A DNA stretch of 64,000 nucleotides. Origin: Aquila chrysaetos chrysaetos (taxonomy: Eukaryota; Chordata; Aves; Accipitriformes; Accipitridae). Positions 44,001 through 56,000 of the stretch are shown piece by piece. Both the position numbers and the translations under genes were made by a program. The stretch spans positions 42,679,505 through 42,743,504 of the forward strand of contig NC_044009.1 of assembly GCF_900496995.4 (NCBI RefSeq), read 5' to 3'. A model generated the notes under the pieces. It made no database searches, was not told the origin of the DNA, and saw only the letters and a program-made list of their open reading frames with translations. Within the stretch, counting starts at the first letter, position 1. Every line of letters starts with the position of its first letter.

Positions 44001-46350
44001 TGGCATATTAACTAAATTTTTAGAGTTCACTTCCATTCTTACCTGGTTGTTCCTGTTTATCATGATCACAGTTTGGGAAGTGTGGATCATTTGCAATGCA
44101 ACGGCACTAGTTCCTCCAGAAAATAATGCGCTGAACAGACACACCCCGTCACTTACCAGACCTTTACATCTCTGCATGCCCTTCCCTGTCCATTTTGTGA
44201 CACACTGGTGGTCACAACTGGCTCTCCCTGGGGAGAAGAGCGGTGACAGGCTGTATGTGCCCCATTGCTTGCCAGTTTGTGGGGGAATTAGTAATAGAGA
44301 TGTGATGGTTTAGGAGAACAGACACAGAATTACCAAAACAGGAGAACTGATGTCAATGAAACATCAGAAGCTCTACTGCAATTATTAATGACGTTATTAA
44401 GCACGTTTGGACAACAGATAGCTGACTGTTAGTCCAGACAGACTCGCACAGCCACAGCAGTTGTGATGTCCTGTAAGAAATTACAGAGAAAACTTTCTTT
44501 GCAGAAATAACTAAGTAACTTTACAGAAGCTGTACTGACAAATGAGTATTATGGAATAAAAAGTGTGCTATATTTAGTAACAAACACAGTATTTGTTCTT
44601 TTGTCTTGATCTTTGTTTATGGCAGGAAAAAGAAGTATCAAAGGTAAAAGGCGTTGTTTATCTATTGGAAGGTACATAGTCCTGTGCGGCCTCATTATTT
44701 AACTGTAAGTTGCATGTAATCAAGGGGCAATTATACTGTCAGAAGACGTATGTTAAAGTAGGACAAAGTGTCTGTTATAGCTTTTCATGTGCGTCAGCCT
44801 GATACTTTCTTCCTGCTTATTTTTTCAATCCTATTCCTTATTAGATTCCTGTACATTTTGCTATCTCATGTAAATTTGGTTCATCCACTGTATATTACAT
44901 ACACAAGTAGAAATATATGTTGTAATTAGCTAAAAGTTCAAAAAACCCTCCAGAAAGTCTAAATCAAAGTGCTATACATACAGATTCGCTTATGATCAGG
45001 GGAAGCAGGTACACTTTGACTTCTTTTCAGGTGGTTCCCAAGATGGCTGAGGGCATACACTATGAATGCATTTGATGGTCTCAGAGGCACTGATATGCAA
45101 ATCTGAAGTGGGCAGGACTGTTAAATCATGTCTTGCCCATAAATGCAAAGGGCTTTTGCCTAGTCTCATGGCAATGTTGTGACCAGTCCTTTTGCACTGG
45201 CAATTTCCTTAAAAGATACCAACATCACACAGAAAATAGAACAACTTGCAGTAGTATTGGTAACAAAACTGTTAACAGTCCTTCTCTTGCAAATGAACAG
45301 AACCCCAGGATTTAATCGAGTTACTCTCTCCTTTATTTTCCCACTGGAGTCTTACTAGACAAGGAGCAGGCATATAACACAATTCTGTACTATATCACAG
45401 TAGAAAGTAGACTAAAGTTTCAGGGTGTAGCAAGAAGTATGTTCTAGACTCACCACTTCTCTGTGAGCGGCACTCAGTTCATCTAGGGCAGCTGGCTCGT
45501 GTGGGGTCTTGTGACACTACTGTCAAGGGTAAGGGATATCTTACCATGGGGTGAGCTACCCTCTGTGGATGCTTGTCTCTTTTCATGGCTACTGGAGGAG
45601 CCAGATGGTGGGTTCAAACTGGCCACCTAGCTTTTGGTAGAGCAGATGAATTCCACCTTAGTCCCATCTGATTGCTGTTGCAGTTGAGTGTTGTACTCCT
45701 CTGGAGCAATATAGGAAAAGATTGTCCCAAATGACCATACCTGCTATTACTCCAGATGCTCTTCCACATCACCCCTCTTCCCAGCAGCCTAGGCTGGACA
45801 TTGTGTTCATCTGGATTTAAAGTACCCTCCTTCCTCTGAGAGACACTCAGCTGTATATTCTTCACAGTCCCCGGTGGCACTTACTGAGGTAGGACTGATC
45901 TCATTGCGGTCAGGTCCAGTCCCTTGCCCTTGGAAACAGCCCTGCTGCACCAACCTCTCCTGAGATTTTCCTCTCCTCCAACATGCACTCAGACACGCAA
46001 ACACACAACTTCACCAATCCTCTTGCAATTCCAGCAGGATAAAAAATTAAATTGAGGAAAAAATTAAACTGAGTTTCTTAAAGCTACTGAAATAAATGTA
46101 TCAGAATACAACTTGTATTTCAGCTGAGCAGAAGTTAGTTTAGCACAACTAACAGAACATAACCATCTCGTCTTTGCTTTTCATTTTAGTTATTCAATCA
46201 CCAAGCACCACCAGAGGAACAAAAGAACTATAAAATGTCTTATTTTCTAGATTAGATTTCTAATTATAATTAAAACCATCTAAAAGTTGCGTATGTATCT
46301 CTTTACAGGGGAATTTAAAGACAATAAAAAAGCTGAGACGTAGTAATATT
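41060..46350. other. intergenic DNA between MUC13 and HEG1
   Basis: No protein-coding exon that I recognise. It contains the GC-rich island listed separately. The part 43550-46350 is AT-rich and featureless. Plus-strand AATAAA hexamers occur near 42165 and 43538 without a linked coding exon. Confidence 0.5.
42580..43540. other. GC-rich island of unknown role
   Basis: About 950 bases with far higher G+C than either flank, many GGGG/CCCC runs and CAGGG-rich stretches. Stop-poor frames run on both strands (up to 174 codons) but with no recognisable domain. It could be an unannotated non-coding promoter or enhancer, an old mobile-element fragment, or a GC-biased conversion hotspot. An AATAAA on the plus strand lies at its right edge. 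Confidence 0.5.
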
Positions 46351-49300
46351 CATAGTTTTATTGTATCCTTTTATAATACTGACTAGAACGCCAGATTTAA
46401 TAATATTGGATGCAGGTATAAAAAATAATCCAATCCTTAAAAATTATATTTTGCTACTACAGTACTGTATAATTAGTGGAGGCTGAAAATATGATACAAC
46501 TTTAAATAATACTGGTTTGGAAAATGTCCTCAGAACCCCAGCAACTTGGAAGCAAACATTCAGAGATACAGGGAAGGGAACAGGGCAATGTCAAGAACAT
46601 AAAGCAGGTTTACATCCAGGCTGATAAAAGAAGCACAAACAAATGCTGAAAATTTATCTTTCGAAATAGAGCTCACAAAAGCTGAGCTTTACTACTGCAA
46701 CCTGGAAGCTGCTCAAATAAACCATTATGTTTTTACACACCAAGTTTGACCTTCTGTTAGGAGAAAGTCCTGTAGAATTTAACAGGGCTTAAAACAAATG
46801 ACTGAGTTTAACAGAATTTTCTTTAAAAAGGGAAACTATTACGTATTTATTCTGTTGAGATTTTTTTTCATTAAAATAAACCCATCCTAGCAGATTTTAT
46901 TGGAGACGTTTTATGGCAGGTGAATTCTATGGCACTGTTCACGAGAAGTGATCAGTTTTTACTGTATTCCACAGGACTTTTCCATATAGGATTTTGCAGA
47001 TCTGGGAGCTACCTGCTGCAGTCATTAACCCAAGCAAGACTCCCATCCCTTCTAGCATTTTACCAGAATAAAGACCAAGGGACTTAGCATTTACATACTA
47101 CTTTTGAGGAACATCAGGCACCCTCTCTAGGTTTTCCCTCAACAAGGGTATTAGGCACATTCAACACAAACTAGACACAGGAGAGGTGTCATCCCACATA
47201 CAACCTTCCAGTACAGAAGCCACACTTGCTTTAGACGTTTACTTCTGCAAAACAAGTAAGCACATTCTTTTCTTCTTTTTTTTTTTTTTTCATTTCTTAC
47301 CCTTTCATGGATTTCTGTCCTGCTTTTCAATTTCAGCAGTTCAAGGGAACAAAGAATTAAAAACACATTGCAAAGCTCCTGAAATCTTACAAGCACACAT
47401 CACATACCCCTTTTGAAACTGGGAGATCTTGCTTCATTTCTGAAGGGACAAGTAAGAGTGAACTGAAGAGTAGTTCTTATCTGTGACTGCAGGAAGCACC
47501 TCTACATCCCTAGAAGATCTTACACGATAGGAAACAGGTTGGCTGATCAGTAAAACAACTACACAAAATTCACATTCATTCTCTTCTCAGGAAGGTGTTT
47601 CAGATCTTGAACCTGTTTTGTTCAATCTCACATAATACAGGTCCTGCTACAGTAATAAGAATACTTTTAAAAAATAAATACAACATAGAAAGGCAGCAAC
47701 AGTATCACAGAAATAGGCAGAACACAGAGCCATGGGAAAGCATGTACTACACACAGGTGGCCCTGGTGGTGGAATAATTCAGGCCTAAAAGAAAAATCTC
47801 ATTACAGTCCATGGGAGAGTTACCCTGGTCACTGTAATGGATGCTGGATTAGGTCCTTTGTGGGTAAAGAGGAAAAAACTTTAGTCAGCATAGGAAGAGC
47901 ATTTAAGTAAAATGCATCCGTTCTTGTTAGTTTAAGGAAGAAAGCTAAAGATTAAACATCACTATGAGGGAATGAGAAGTCCAGCTGGATTTGGAACGGA
48001 TATGGCCATTGACCAGCATTAGAGACAAGTCCTGGGGAAGCACTTGGCATGTCTGTAGCAATGTCCAAACCCTCTCTGCTGCTCACTCAGGTCCCAGCAA
48101 AGAATTTCACAATGAGAAACAATGAGAAAAGCCTCTCTCTAATTGCAATTTACTGCTATTTTTTAAAGCCTTTTACTACTGCTCAGCGTGGAGGCAAATA
48201 TATTTTAGAAGGCTGGTCACAAGGGGTGACTTTGTACGTGACCATGACAGTGGAACTTAGGGGAAATACCACAACAGCAATGCTGCTGTGTTACCTAATG
48301 CTTTAAATATGGAGGCCAAAGGGCATCAAAATGCCCCTGTCCTGTTTTTATCTCGTATAGCCCAATTCAGTGTTGTGAGGTTTCAACAGTATGCAAAAGG
48401 CTCCTGATTTTTCCACTGCAGCTGGGAGGGCTGGCCAGGGTGAGCAGTGGTGCATGGCAGGGACACAGGAAGGCTGTGCGTATGAGCCTCCCTTTTGAAT
48501 GATCCCTCAAATTTGCATTTTGCTGCTCTGTTCACTGGGGCTGCCTCTCCTAGGCTGGCTGCTGGAGGTATTTCTGTGGGTGAGGGGCTTTTGTCAGCAC
48601 AATTGGCAGAGCACCATAGCAGCAAACATGCGCCTCCCATATATTTTCCTGTCAAGCAACAGAATTAGCATTTTTTCCAAAGTTAATCAAACATACACCC
48701 ACACAACTGCCCATGGGCCCTTGCTGACTGCTCCCCTAGCTTTCCACAGCAGCCGGGAGCAAAGACAGATTTCTGTGCAGTGTTGGTGTAGTTTTTCTTC
48801 CTTTCCCCACATCTGGCTGAACCACTTGCATCCTCCTTACAAGAAACATGCGACTTCTATCTTATCCTCTTGGACAGTAGAGAGCAATTCCCCTCGGCAG
48901 AAACATCCAGTATGCTCAAAATTTGAAATTTTGGGTAGCTAAAAGTAATCTAAATAGTCTGAGAAATAAGCTGCATTTATTTAGACATCCTACAGGGAGT
49001 TAGGTACTGAACAGAGAAGCATCCACATCTGAAAGTGGGCTTGAGGGCATGTGAAGACCCCTCTCACATCCAACACGAGCGACAAACCCCACTCCACTGC
49101 CAGAGGGTGCTTAGTTTATGGCAGAGATAGAAGCAGACGGAGAGGATCCCAGTGGCAGCTTTAACAGAGGCAAGCTGCACAGAAACAGGTCCCATCCCTG
49201 CTGCGGCTGGGCAAGCCCATTGCTGCTGGGATGTGGTAATAAACAACTGCAGTAAAATAACTGTCATAAACTGTGGCAAAACACACTGCACTGCACCCAC

Positions 49301-51302
49301 CCCTTCTGCCCTAGCGGAGCTGGGTGCCGATGGGACTTGGGTGAAGATGGAAGCATCGCAGCAGAGGGAGAGGCTGGGCTGGTGGAGACCCGGGGGCTGA
49401 ATCACCCTGGGCTGCATCTGCCAGCTCCACAAAGACTTCCTGGACCACCGCGTGGGAAAGCACCTGCACTCGCCCTGCTGCTGACTCCTGCCTAAATCCT
49501 CTCCTGCCTGCTGAGTGGGGCCAAGGACACCCAGAGAAGGTACTGCAGGTCAGGAGAGACTCTTTTCCTACTCCTGTGGATTATGCATTGGCTCTGCGAC
49601 TCCTTTCTTATCAAAGGAAGGTCAGGTTGCAATGGATACATTCTCATAAGAAATTTCCCAATGTTTACCTCCTCTGGCAGAGAGAAAATTTCAGTGCAAT
49701 GAAGTTCTTTCTTTTGGAAAAGGCCAAGTTTTGCAGTCCTCACTCAGAAAATCCTGCTGGGTTTACTGAGACCCTTTCACTCCATTTACAGCATTAAGAA
49801 GCATTTGAAGATCATTAAGAAAAGAAAATTAATTACTTGCAAACTTTTGTGTGATCTCAATTAGGAACAGTCCCATCTCATTTCCACTCAAATCCCTTGC
49901 AATTTGCTATTTGCTGTGAGATACAGACCAGGAGTTTTGTTCATATAGTCCATGTTACTCTTTATACAGAAGGATTGATCTGCATTTGTGAGTTGATATT
50001 TCTTACTTTGTCGTTTGTACTTGGCACACACAGGAACATTTCCCAGTTGCTAACCAAGCAATTAAACATATTTGCCTATAAGCATGTGCCTAAACTCCTC
50101 CCTGACAAAATGCTGGCACGTGGTTAAATCCTACCATCATGGCTGGGACATTCTTCCTTTTTGGTAAGCTGCTTTAGTAAATAGGGGCAGAGCCCAGTGC
50201 TCATCTATACGCTTTGGATTTAGATTTAGCATTAATCCCAGCTTCCCCCTTCCTTTTGTAACACAGACAAAACCCTCCTCCATACCATGGGAAAGGCAGT
50301 CCTTTCTGTCCTACACACTCTCAAAAACACAGGCAACTCACCCGTACAGAAACAACCCTGCCAATATCCTCTTGGAAGGACACCACAGCACAGCAGGGCC
50401 AAGCCCTTAGTTCCCATCATGCAATGGATCCTGTGTAATTAAGATATTGGCTGCTAACGAAAGGGAGAAGAACATCATTTAGGGACTGGAAACACTGATC
50501 AGTGTGGCAGGGAACTGCTAGTTCTTGTGCTTTACCTGTTACACCATTTTGGATACTGTAATTAGAGTTTGCGTTAAATATAGCTCTTTAGGCAGCTGTA
50601 CTTCCCATGAGCATCCATTCATTTCTTCCCTACAGCTGAGATAAGCTGTGTACTACCACCTGCAAGGCTGATTATGGATCAGGCATGAAGTTGCCTGCAT
50701 CGTCACCATAAGATCATGTAACTGCAAAGGATCCTGCCCTAGGCATCCATAAAGATCTCTCTTTCTGCAAGCTCACACTGCTGTTTCTACATAGTAGATA
50801 AGGGGTGAGGCATAAAGATGCTGTGTTTGTGTGCTATGGCTGGTGCACCAAACTATGTCTTCTCAAGCACATTTGTGGTACTTTTCCTGCCTTGCAGTTT
50901 TGAAAAAATAGAAGTAAATGTGAGCAGGGACCAGAAACCTCTTAGTCCACACAGCTGATGATTGCCTAGTGCTAGCTCCCCTCCATCTGGGTAGCTGTTG
51001 CTCACTTTTGATAGGGAACACAACAGCATTCAAAGTGCTGGGAAAGGATCTGGGGACTCACAGCATCTGAAGGATGCAAGTACTACTACCTGGTCCCTGA
51101 TGGAGGGCTCCTCATCACCCCAGGTTTACCTCTGGGGAGACACATCAGCATCTGAACTGCTGTTCTCACTTGGGGCTAGGCACTTTTGGGGACACATCCC
51201 ACGGTCCTTAGTGCTTCAGTGAGCTGAGCTACATTATGAACTTACTTGTAGGTGCTGTGTCTTTTCGAGCATTGTGGGGGAAAAGGGAATATCAGAGGGT
51301 AT

Positions 51303-51360
51303 GTGCCTTTCAGTGAAACCAGCTTATGTATGTGTCCTTCAGTGAAACCAGCTTATGTAT
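51303..51360. repeat. 29-base tandem duplication
   Basis: Two adjacent copies with period 29, sharing ttcagtgaaaccagcttatg and differing by a few bases at the left end. It is a local replication-slippage product within the presumed HEG1 3' UTR. Confidence 0.85.
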
Positions 51361-51796
51361 GCACTACAGAGATGGTGGGTTAATGCCTAAGGAATTGTGC
51401 TACTTATGTTCATACAAGCAGCCACCTTGATTAAAAGCACAGTCACATTCAGGGGAAGGACCTGTATCTGGACCCTGTACGTGGACAGGGTTTGGATGAC
51501 TCAGGTTAACACTGCAGTAAAGATAAGCAGTAAATACACTTCATTAATAAGATCTCTTTCAACACCCAGCTCAGGTCGGAATACAGTCCATGAGCTTTCA
51601 ATCTGACCTTTGGTGAGAAATGTAGTAACTTACATTCTTCAGCTTTTGCTGTGGTGATTAATATAAATTAACAAACCTAGGTGACAAAATCTGTCTGGTC
51701 TGAATCACTCAAAACTAGGATGGAAGAAAACAAAACAGTTCAACATAAGTGATCTTTGCTCCTGACTGCAGTGAGCCTTATTTTCCAATGTACGGA

Positions 51797-51842
51797 AAGC
51801 CTCCACAGCTCCTACAGAAGTCGAGGTGGGCTGTGGAGGCTT
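51797..51842. repeat. perfect 13-base inverted repeat (hairpin)
   Basis: AAGCCTCCACAGC (51797-51809) pairs fully with GCTGTGGAGGCTT (51830-51842) across a 20-base loop. If transcribed in the HEG1 3' UTR it forms a stable stem-loop. Confidence 0.85.
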
Positions 51843-52866
51843 CAGAACTATGTCCCACCTGCAGTGCCCAGAACTGAGGTTCCACCTGCCCAGCCATCGC
51901 TATAGCATTATTGCTTCTTCCCAGATTCCTCATAAGAAGCATGCTGAATTCCCAGCTCATCTTTTTCTTCCCTGTGAGCAATTATTTAACATTATACTGC
52001 TGTTTCTACAGGCATTTAAATCCCTGCAGGGAAACAGAGCCCCATGAGATCCTATACGGAAGCACTATGATGACGTGTAGTGGCATCATTTCTAAACAAT
52101 GTTGATTGACAAAACAACAACATACTTGGACTCTTCCCTATATATAGGAAGTTTTCAAAGTGGTGCATAGGATCAACTGTGTCTTTTTTCAGTTAAAATT
52201 GCAGTGGTATGACTAACTTTCCTGTACTTCTTGAAGACACTCAACCCATGAATTCAGCCATTGCCAGGCACCAGGCTTCAGCAAGGACCCAGCCATTTGG
52301 AGAACTTCTACCAGTAGAAAGGTGAGGGCCAGAAGACAAGCCAGCTTTGCTGTCATGTATGAAGCAGAAAGCAATGCAGCAATGTAAAAAGGAGTGGACA
52401 AACTTGCCCTACCAAAAGCAGTTGCACAGTGAATCTTTGCATGAAGGTTGGCTAAGAAGACAAGCACAGTCAACAGTGAACAAGATCTGTAAACAAAACA
52501 TTCCCTAGTGGTATTCAATGCAGAGTGCTGGGCACAGTTCATCTGCCTGTACTGATTCATGCTTGCCATGTAGCGTAAAGAGTGAAGAAGCAGTACAGAA
52601 CAAATCTGGAGTACATGTGTTAACTTCCACCTGGGTCGTTTAGTGATGTGCACCTTGAGCCATTCCCTCCTCCTCCTCCTTCTCTCTGCTGCTCAGCAAG
52701 TGTAACCGTTCGTCAGGGCAGCAACACTCGGCATGAAGTTCAAAGTCCTTCCTGTTAAATGGGAAGAGTAAGATTGATGTGGGCTGAACTGCCCAGGAGA
52801 CAGATTGTACCTGGGTATCAAGGGCCACAAAACTGTGTCAATCTTCCACTCCCTCTCCACTCCCTG

Positions 52867-53016
52867 CTAAAAATAGTCTCTTCTTCTGGTTTCGTCACTA
52901 ATGAAGGATGGATTGTATTGTCCAGGGTAGATGCATGAATGTCGAGATCCAGGCAAACCAGTGTAGGGAGGGTAAAGTCCGTTTCTTTCCAGTTCAGGAT
53001 TTCTCAGTCCAGTTGG
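52867..53016 (-). CDS. HEG1: HEG1 last exon: KRIT1-binding C-terminus
   Basis: 150 nt including TAG at 52869-52867, phase 0 entry after GCTAATACAG. Encodes NPELERNGLYPPYTGLPGS and later NPSFISDETRRRDYF. The final Tyr-Phe is the known anchor in the KRIT1 FERM groove. Confidence 0.97.
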   Translation of the reverse strand, partial: PTGLRNPELERNGLYPPYTGLPGSRHSCIYPGQYNPSFISDETRRRDYF

Positions 53017-56000
53017 CTGTATTAGCAAAAAAAATTAAATAAAAAGGATCTTACTCTCACACTCAAATCCTCTTTCAGGCACAGCCTTACCACCTTTCCC
53101 AGCAGTTATTTCAGTAGCTAGAAGGAACAACGTGATCACTAATGATCTCTATAACCTAGAATGATTTTTACTGTGGGAGTTATGCATTGCCTGAAGGGAT
53201 GATTCTGATGCAATCTAGTTTCGACATCTTGCCAATTAGCAGACTTGAAGTTTACCTGACTCCACCAAGTGCAGACTAAGTGCACAGTTAATTTTTAATC
53301 CAAGAGAATTGTGCTGATGAGCTCAGGTATTGAAACAACTCTCATGAAAAGGATATTGTCCCAGAGCCATCTTTTAACGAAATGCTTCTAGAAAATCAAA
53401 GTTAGTCTCCTGCTTTGAGTATTACCTGGGAGCACTTGTCTCCCCATTAACCATAGGTACCTACTCTCCCAACACAGGCACATGAATTATATGTCAAATA
53501 CGAAGTGATCCGACTTTCCTTTCTCTTCCCTTCTTTCACTTAAGCAAATCTCCTGGGGACACTTGGTTGAGGAGCTTTGATGTCTAAGACCAAGACTGTA
53601 CAATCCTTTCACCCAGTAAACAACATCAAGCCACCTGGTTTGATCTGTTACAGAGCAGATCCATGCAAAGCCCTCATCACCTACTGCTTGCTAAAAAGCT
53701 CCCCTTTCTAGTCACCAGCATAATAAAAGTCTTAACAAATGTCTAGGAAATGCATTTTCATTTCCAAATCTCTCATTCTTACTGGAAGCAGGAAGGAGGA
53801 TTATCTCCCCTCATGCTGTGCAATCCAGTAACTTGCTTACTGGAAAACTTAAAATACAAGCCAGAAAAAAAGTATTGCTTGCTGCTCTCTGCTTTGGAAA
53901 GCAGGAGTCCAGAATGTGTGATTTGGGTGAAATCCTGCAACCTTCACTCACATGAGTGACGGGCACACACCTTAGGTACATCCAGTATGTTGCTGTAGAT
54001 TAGTGACAGATGATACACCAGCATCACAGCTCTGGATACAGACATTAGCAGACAGTACCAACCATGACAGCAGGTCTTGTGCTTGTGTCTCTCTGTGCCC
54101 TACACAGCCTATTACTCCTCCACCGCTTCTTCCCTGCCACTTGTTCCCTCAGAGCTGAAGGAATGCTCCTTACGCACCCTTCCTGCTGCAGGAAGGGGTC
54201 TGTACCCTGGAGAGGGGAGGAGTGGAAGAGAAGAGGAGTCCTCAATCACCAGCGTCTTCCCATCTTGGGGTGAAGTCCCGCAGGCACAGGTCTCAGCCTC
54301 CCATCATCATCAGTGGTGGCAGAAGGGAGAAAACTACCCACGGGGATCCCTAGCAGTCCGTCCAAAACCTTTAACTATCCTTCTTACTCTAGGATTGGGC
54401 TTTTTGGGCATTTACCAAAATGTTCCTAGACATTTCCCTAGCACTCTTCCTAATGACATCTCTTTGTGATATTCACCACGTGTAATAGCTAGAGCCCATA
54501 GGACTCTCAGTGCCTTGCTGTCTATGGAAGTAGTTTGCTTTGCTCTTTTCTTTGGCAGGCAAGGGATCTGTACTTCCAAAAATCAAGGAATGTGCCTTTC
54601 CTGTATGAGGTACAAGAGGTTAATAGTTAAGCTACAGATAGATACCGAATAATACACATCTGTCATCTGCAACAGGTTCTTGGTGCTTCCATTCTCCTGC
54701 ATCTCGATGGTCTCTCTGCCCCACTCCTGTGCCCGGGGGTTCTTTGGATATTCAGCATATGGTGACATCTGGAAATCCCCACTCTTGAAAATGAGTTTAC
54801 TTATGTCATTTTTATTCTTCCTGTTTATAAAAGAATGAAGGTAAGTGAAAATATACAACTCATCATGCTATCTTGTATGCAATTCTGATGTGATCTCAGG
54901 AGATTTACTTCCTGTTACGAACCTTGACTGGGAACAAAGATCACCTCAGTAGGGCTATAGTCCAATCTTCTGCTCCAAGGCAAAATCAGGTATGAGGTCA
55001 GATCATGCTACTCAGGGCCTAATCTAGTGGGATTTGAAATCTCCAAGGATGGAGATGGCATAACCCCTATGAGCAACCTGTTCCACTGCCTTACTATCCT
55101 CTTGGTGAAAGAATTTTTCCCTACATTCAGTTTGAACCTCTCTGTTACAACTTACGCCTGTTGTCTCTTAGTGTGTGTTCACCTAAGTCAATGAAAAAGT
55201 CACGGATATCTAGGAAGAAAGAAAAACATATGGGAGCCCCCATGCTATTCAAGTCTCCAAGCGCTTAACTACAGCACTTCTAGGCACTATGTTAATTCCT
55301 AAGAAGGAAGACTTGCAAGGGGCTGGTCAGAATGACACCAAATGCCCCTACACGACTACCATGTTGTATGACTGGACTTTGGTGACACTTCCAGTTCAGA
55401 GTACCCTCCAGGAAGTCACATAACCTGCCAAAGGCCAGGACTCATGAGAAGATCAGTCCATCCCTGCAGAGATCTGCACTCTGGGGCCTGGAGGTGTACT
55501 GGCCATCATACCTCCTGGCTGGGGCTTGCTGGCATCCCCCTGGCTCAAAACACGCGGGAACGAGCACACACCGCTGTGTCAACCAAACCACTGCCACATC
55601 TGTGTTACTGATAAATCCAGCTGCTGACTTTAATCAGAGAGCTTTGAAATTCTCAATTTGGGGGCTGGAATGGGGAGGAGAGAGTGTTACTGCAAGGCAG
55701 CCCTTTTCATGATATATAAATCATGAAGCAGAGCTTCCTCGGCAAGAACATCTTGCCTCTAGTCCGAAGCTACCTGCTGGTATGGGAACTACATGTGTAC
55801 ACATGTGCATGTGTCTGAGAGGGAGAGACACAGAGTGAGAGCGCATGCAAGATTCATCCGTAAAGGAAAATGAAAATAGCCTTAAATACACTCAAACACT
55901 ACTTGAGCAATGGCCAGCAACCCCTCCTGTTGCCTAAACTTCTCCTTTCTACTTAGCTTGCATTTTTGGAGACTGCTCCCTGGCTGCCTTACAGCTCTGA

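Larger units (their letters stand above)
46357..52866 (-). other. HEG1: probable HEG1 3' untranslated region (extent uncertain)
   Basis: HEG1 mRNAs are known to have long 3' UTRs. Below the stop codon at 52867 the sequence has no recognised exon. Candidate AATAAA signals on the minus strand are at 48976-48981 (UTR about 3.9 kb), near 46846, and at 46357-46362 (about 6.5 kb). Which are used cannot be seen here. It includes a strong inverted repeat at 51797-51842 and a 29-base tandem duplication at 51303-51360. Confidence 0.4.
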
